NCBI GenBank assembly: GCA_030612945.1
Contig: JAUWMY010000201.1
Coordinates: 1 to 5,538, forward strand
From: Desulfobacteraceae bacterium
GTDB lineage: Bacteria; Desulfobacterota; DSM-4660; Desulfatiglandales; Desulfatiglandaceae
Direction of reading: 5' to 3'
DNA: 5,538 nucleotides
The position numbers and the translations under genes are program-made. Position 1 is the stretch's first letter; every line of letters begins with the position of its first letter. This document shows positions 4,622 through 5,538 of the stretch, piece by piece. The notes beneath the pieces were generated by a model, which did not search any database, was not told the DNA's origin, and saw nothing but the letters and a program-made list of their open reading frames with translations.

Positions 4622-5226
4622 TATTTCAATTTTTCTGAAACTTCATTTACTTTTTCTTCAACAATTGATCTGAATTCTTCGGCTTTTTCTTCTGTTGCTT
4701 TTAATGCTTTTTCATAAGTATCTTTCGCTTTAGAAAGCAACCCATCAGAATTCCGGCTCATTTCTGCTTGAGCTTTATATGCATCACCTAATACAACGAA
4801 ATACTCGGCATTGGCAGGCGAGAAATAGAGTGCTTTTTTAATAGCCCTTTCTGCTTTATACGGTCTGTTGTTTATTAGAAGACTCCTGGCAACAATATAA
4901 TACGGTTCGGGTCGAGTTTTATCAATTTTATGGAGCATCCGGCCCTTTTGGTAAGGTTGATGGATAAGTGTTTTATATGATTTATCGCCTTTTGCTTTCA
5001 GTATGGCACATTTTTCAATTTGAGCCTTAGCCAATAGGATATTCAATTTGAAATTACCGGGTTCTAAGCTTGCTGGCTCCGATATTAGTCGAATCACCTC
5101 ATCATACTTTTTTTCTTTAAACAGAGATTCTGCCTGGCCGTACTGATCTGCTTGGGAATGGGCATATGTGACCAGGCAAACTGAACTAATGAGCAAACAG
5201 CTAAAAAGCCAAAGAATTCTTTTCAT
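4621..5226 (-). CDS. Secreted TPR-repeat protein of unknown function
   Basis: This 201-residue protein has a Sec signal peptide: basic MKR, a hydrophobic core to about residue 20, and likely cleavage near AHSQA-DQ (residue 26). Cys17 does not sit in a proper lipobox, as the preceding residue is Val, so a soluble periplasmic protein is favoured over a lipoprotein. The mature part is helical with tetratricopeptide-like units. The clearest are about 27-58 (YGQAESLFKEKKYDEVIRL), 106-139 (PEPYYIVARSLLINN, ending at FSPANA) and 141-176 (EYFVVLGDAYKAQAEMS to YEKALKA). The C terminus is a charged helix rich in Glu and Lys. TPR proteins bind partners and have no reaction of their own. Placement between LolA and FabD suggests a role in assembling or exporting an envelope product; the partner is unknown. 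ATG 5224-5226 follows a strong AAGGGAGA site by six bases. Secreted TPR nature is well supported; function is not. Confidence 0.85.
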   Translation of the reverse strand: MKRILWLFSCLLISSVCLVTYAHSQADQYGQAESLFKEKKYDEVIRLISEPASLEPGNFKLNILLAKAQIEKCAILKAKGDKSYKTLIHQPYQKGRMLHKIDKTRPEPYYIVARSLLINNRPYKAERAIKKALYFSPANAEYFVVLGDAYKAQAEMSRNSDGLLSKAKDTYEKALKATEEKAEEFRSIVEEKVNEVSEKLK

Positions 5227-5232
5227 GATCGT

Positions 5233-5240
5233 TCTCCCTT
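5233..5240 (-). promoter_or_regulatory. Strong ribosome binding site for the TPR gene
   Basis: The - strand reads AAGGGAGA, followed by six bases and then ATG at 5226. It is the strongest Shine-Dalgarno in the window and fixes this start. It sits in the 23-bp gap after the LolA-like stop, so the TPR gene is translated independently, while FabD and FabZ downstream rely on TAATG coupling. Confidence 0.75.
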
Positions 5241-5249
5241 GTTAAATGT

Positions 5250-5538
5250 CTAAAAGCGTTCATTATCGTTTTCGGGAAAGCTGATTGAAAAAATACCAGC
5301 TGGCAACGGTTCATTAACAGAGATAAACTCTAACCGTATGGCAGTCCAATCCCCCTCTTTTTCCTTAAAACAGATTCGTTGAGGAAGCCAGTCTTCAAGG
5401 TTCACCGTTACTTCAATCGAGTCAATATGCTTTGCAATAGTCTTATGCTTCGGTATCAATTCCAGGTGATAACCATCAGAAGGAGTCTCACTCATAAGTC
5501 TGATTACATATCGCTTGCGCAGTTCTTCAACAGACTGC
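5250..5538 (-). CDS. LolA-like outer membrane lipoprotein carrier (5' end outside window)
   Basis: The frame ends at TAG 5250-5252 and stays open to the right edge, so the Met at 5495 is internal. About 95 C-terminal residues are seen, roughly half of a LolA-family protein. They show the family's C-terminal strand pattern: SVEELRKRYVIRL, then YHLELIPKHK, the IDSIEVTVNLEDWLPQRICF strand pair, and the closing KEGDWTAIRLEFISVNEPLP followed by GIFSISFPEN. In LolA proteins this half-barrel shields lipid acyl chains while ferrying lipoproteins or lipids across the periplasm. Copies next to acyltransferase and dehydratase genes are typical of aryl-polyene-like and other envelope-lipid clusters, a different setting from housekeeping lolA. 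The signal peptide would lie beyond the window. The TPR gene follows after 23 bases. Family assignment rests on pattern, not an alignment. Confidence 0.75.
   Translation of the reverse strand, partial: QSVEELRKRYVIRLMSETPSDGYHLELIPKHKTIAKHIDSIEVTVNLEDWLPQRICFKEKEGDWTAIRLEFISVNEPLPAGIFSISFPENDNERF

Noticed and set aside
3987..4638. Several open frames of 65-94 codons overlapping the FabD-like gene on both strands
   Set aside because: They overlap a gene with all catalytic motifs intact and show no conserved features of their own.
5173..5182. Lipobox at Cys17 of the TPR protein
   Set aside because: The sequence SSVC has Val at -1 where Gly, Ala or Ser is needed; a Sec type I site near AHSQA fits better.

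Overview
This 5.5-kb window comes from a Gram-negative bacterium with a TRAP transporter, a LolA-type lipoprotein carrier and a periplasmic TPR protein. Gene content, moderate base composition and protein style fit a deltaproteobacterial (Desulfobacterota-like) genome. That placement is inference only, since no marker gene is present.

Layout. On the + strand at the left edge is the 3' end of a TRAP transporter large permease (dctM family). Everything else coding lies on the - strand. A HutC-type GntR/UTRA regulator (705-1448) converges on the permease and is its likely local regulator. A 405-bp gene-free stretch (1449-1853) follows. Beyond it is a tightly packed - strand operon, read from right to left: LolA-like carrier (partial, runs off the right edge), secreted TPR protein, FabD-like acyltransferase, FabZ-like dehydratase, RsmB/RsmF-type m5C RNA methyltransferase, and a separate small ORF matching the RsmF C-terminal PUA-like domain. 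The TPR-FabD and FabD-FabZ junctions are both TAATG one-base overlaps, and the methyltransferase and PUA ORFs also overlap, so the set is probably co-transcribed and translationally coupled.

How the genes may work together. FabD and FabZ would load malonyl units and dehydrate 3-hydroxyacyl-ACP. Their linkage to LolA and a periplasmic TPR protein, rather than to fabH/fabG/acpP, suggests an envelope-destined acyl or polyene-type product rather than housekeeping fatty acid synthesis. The larger part of such a cluster would lie beyond the right edge. The methyltransferase pair looks like a housekeeping passenger at the operon end.

The gene-free stretch is the most unusual part. It holds a consensus -35 box with a near-perfect 20-bp palindrome over the -10 region, reading toward the GntR gene. 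If real, this gives the regulator a leader of about 350 nt. Inside that leader is a bilaterally symmetric 46-nt element able to fold into a three-way junction on either strand (arm lengths 7-12-8-12-7), two hairpins of one design, and short direct repeats. No known RNA family was recognised there.
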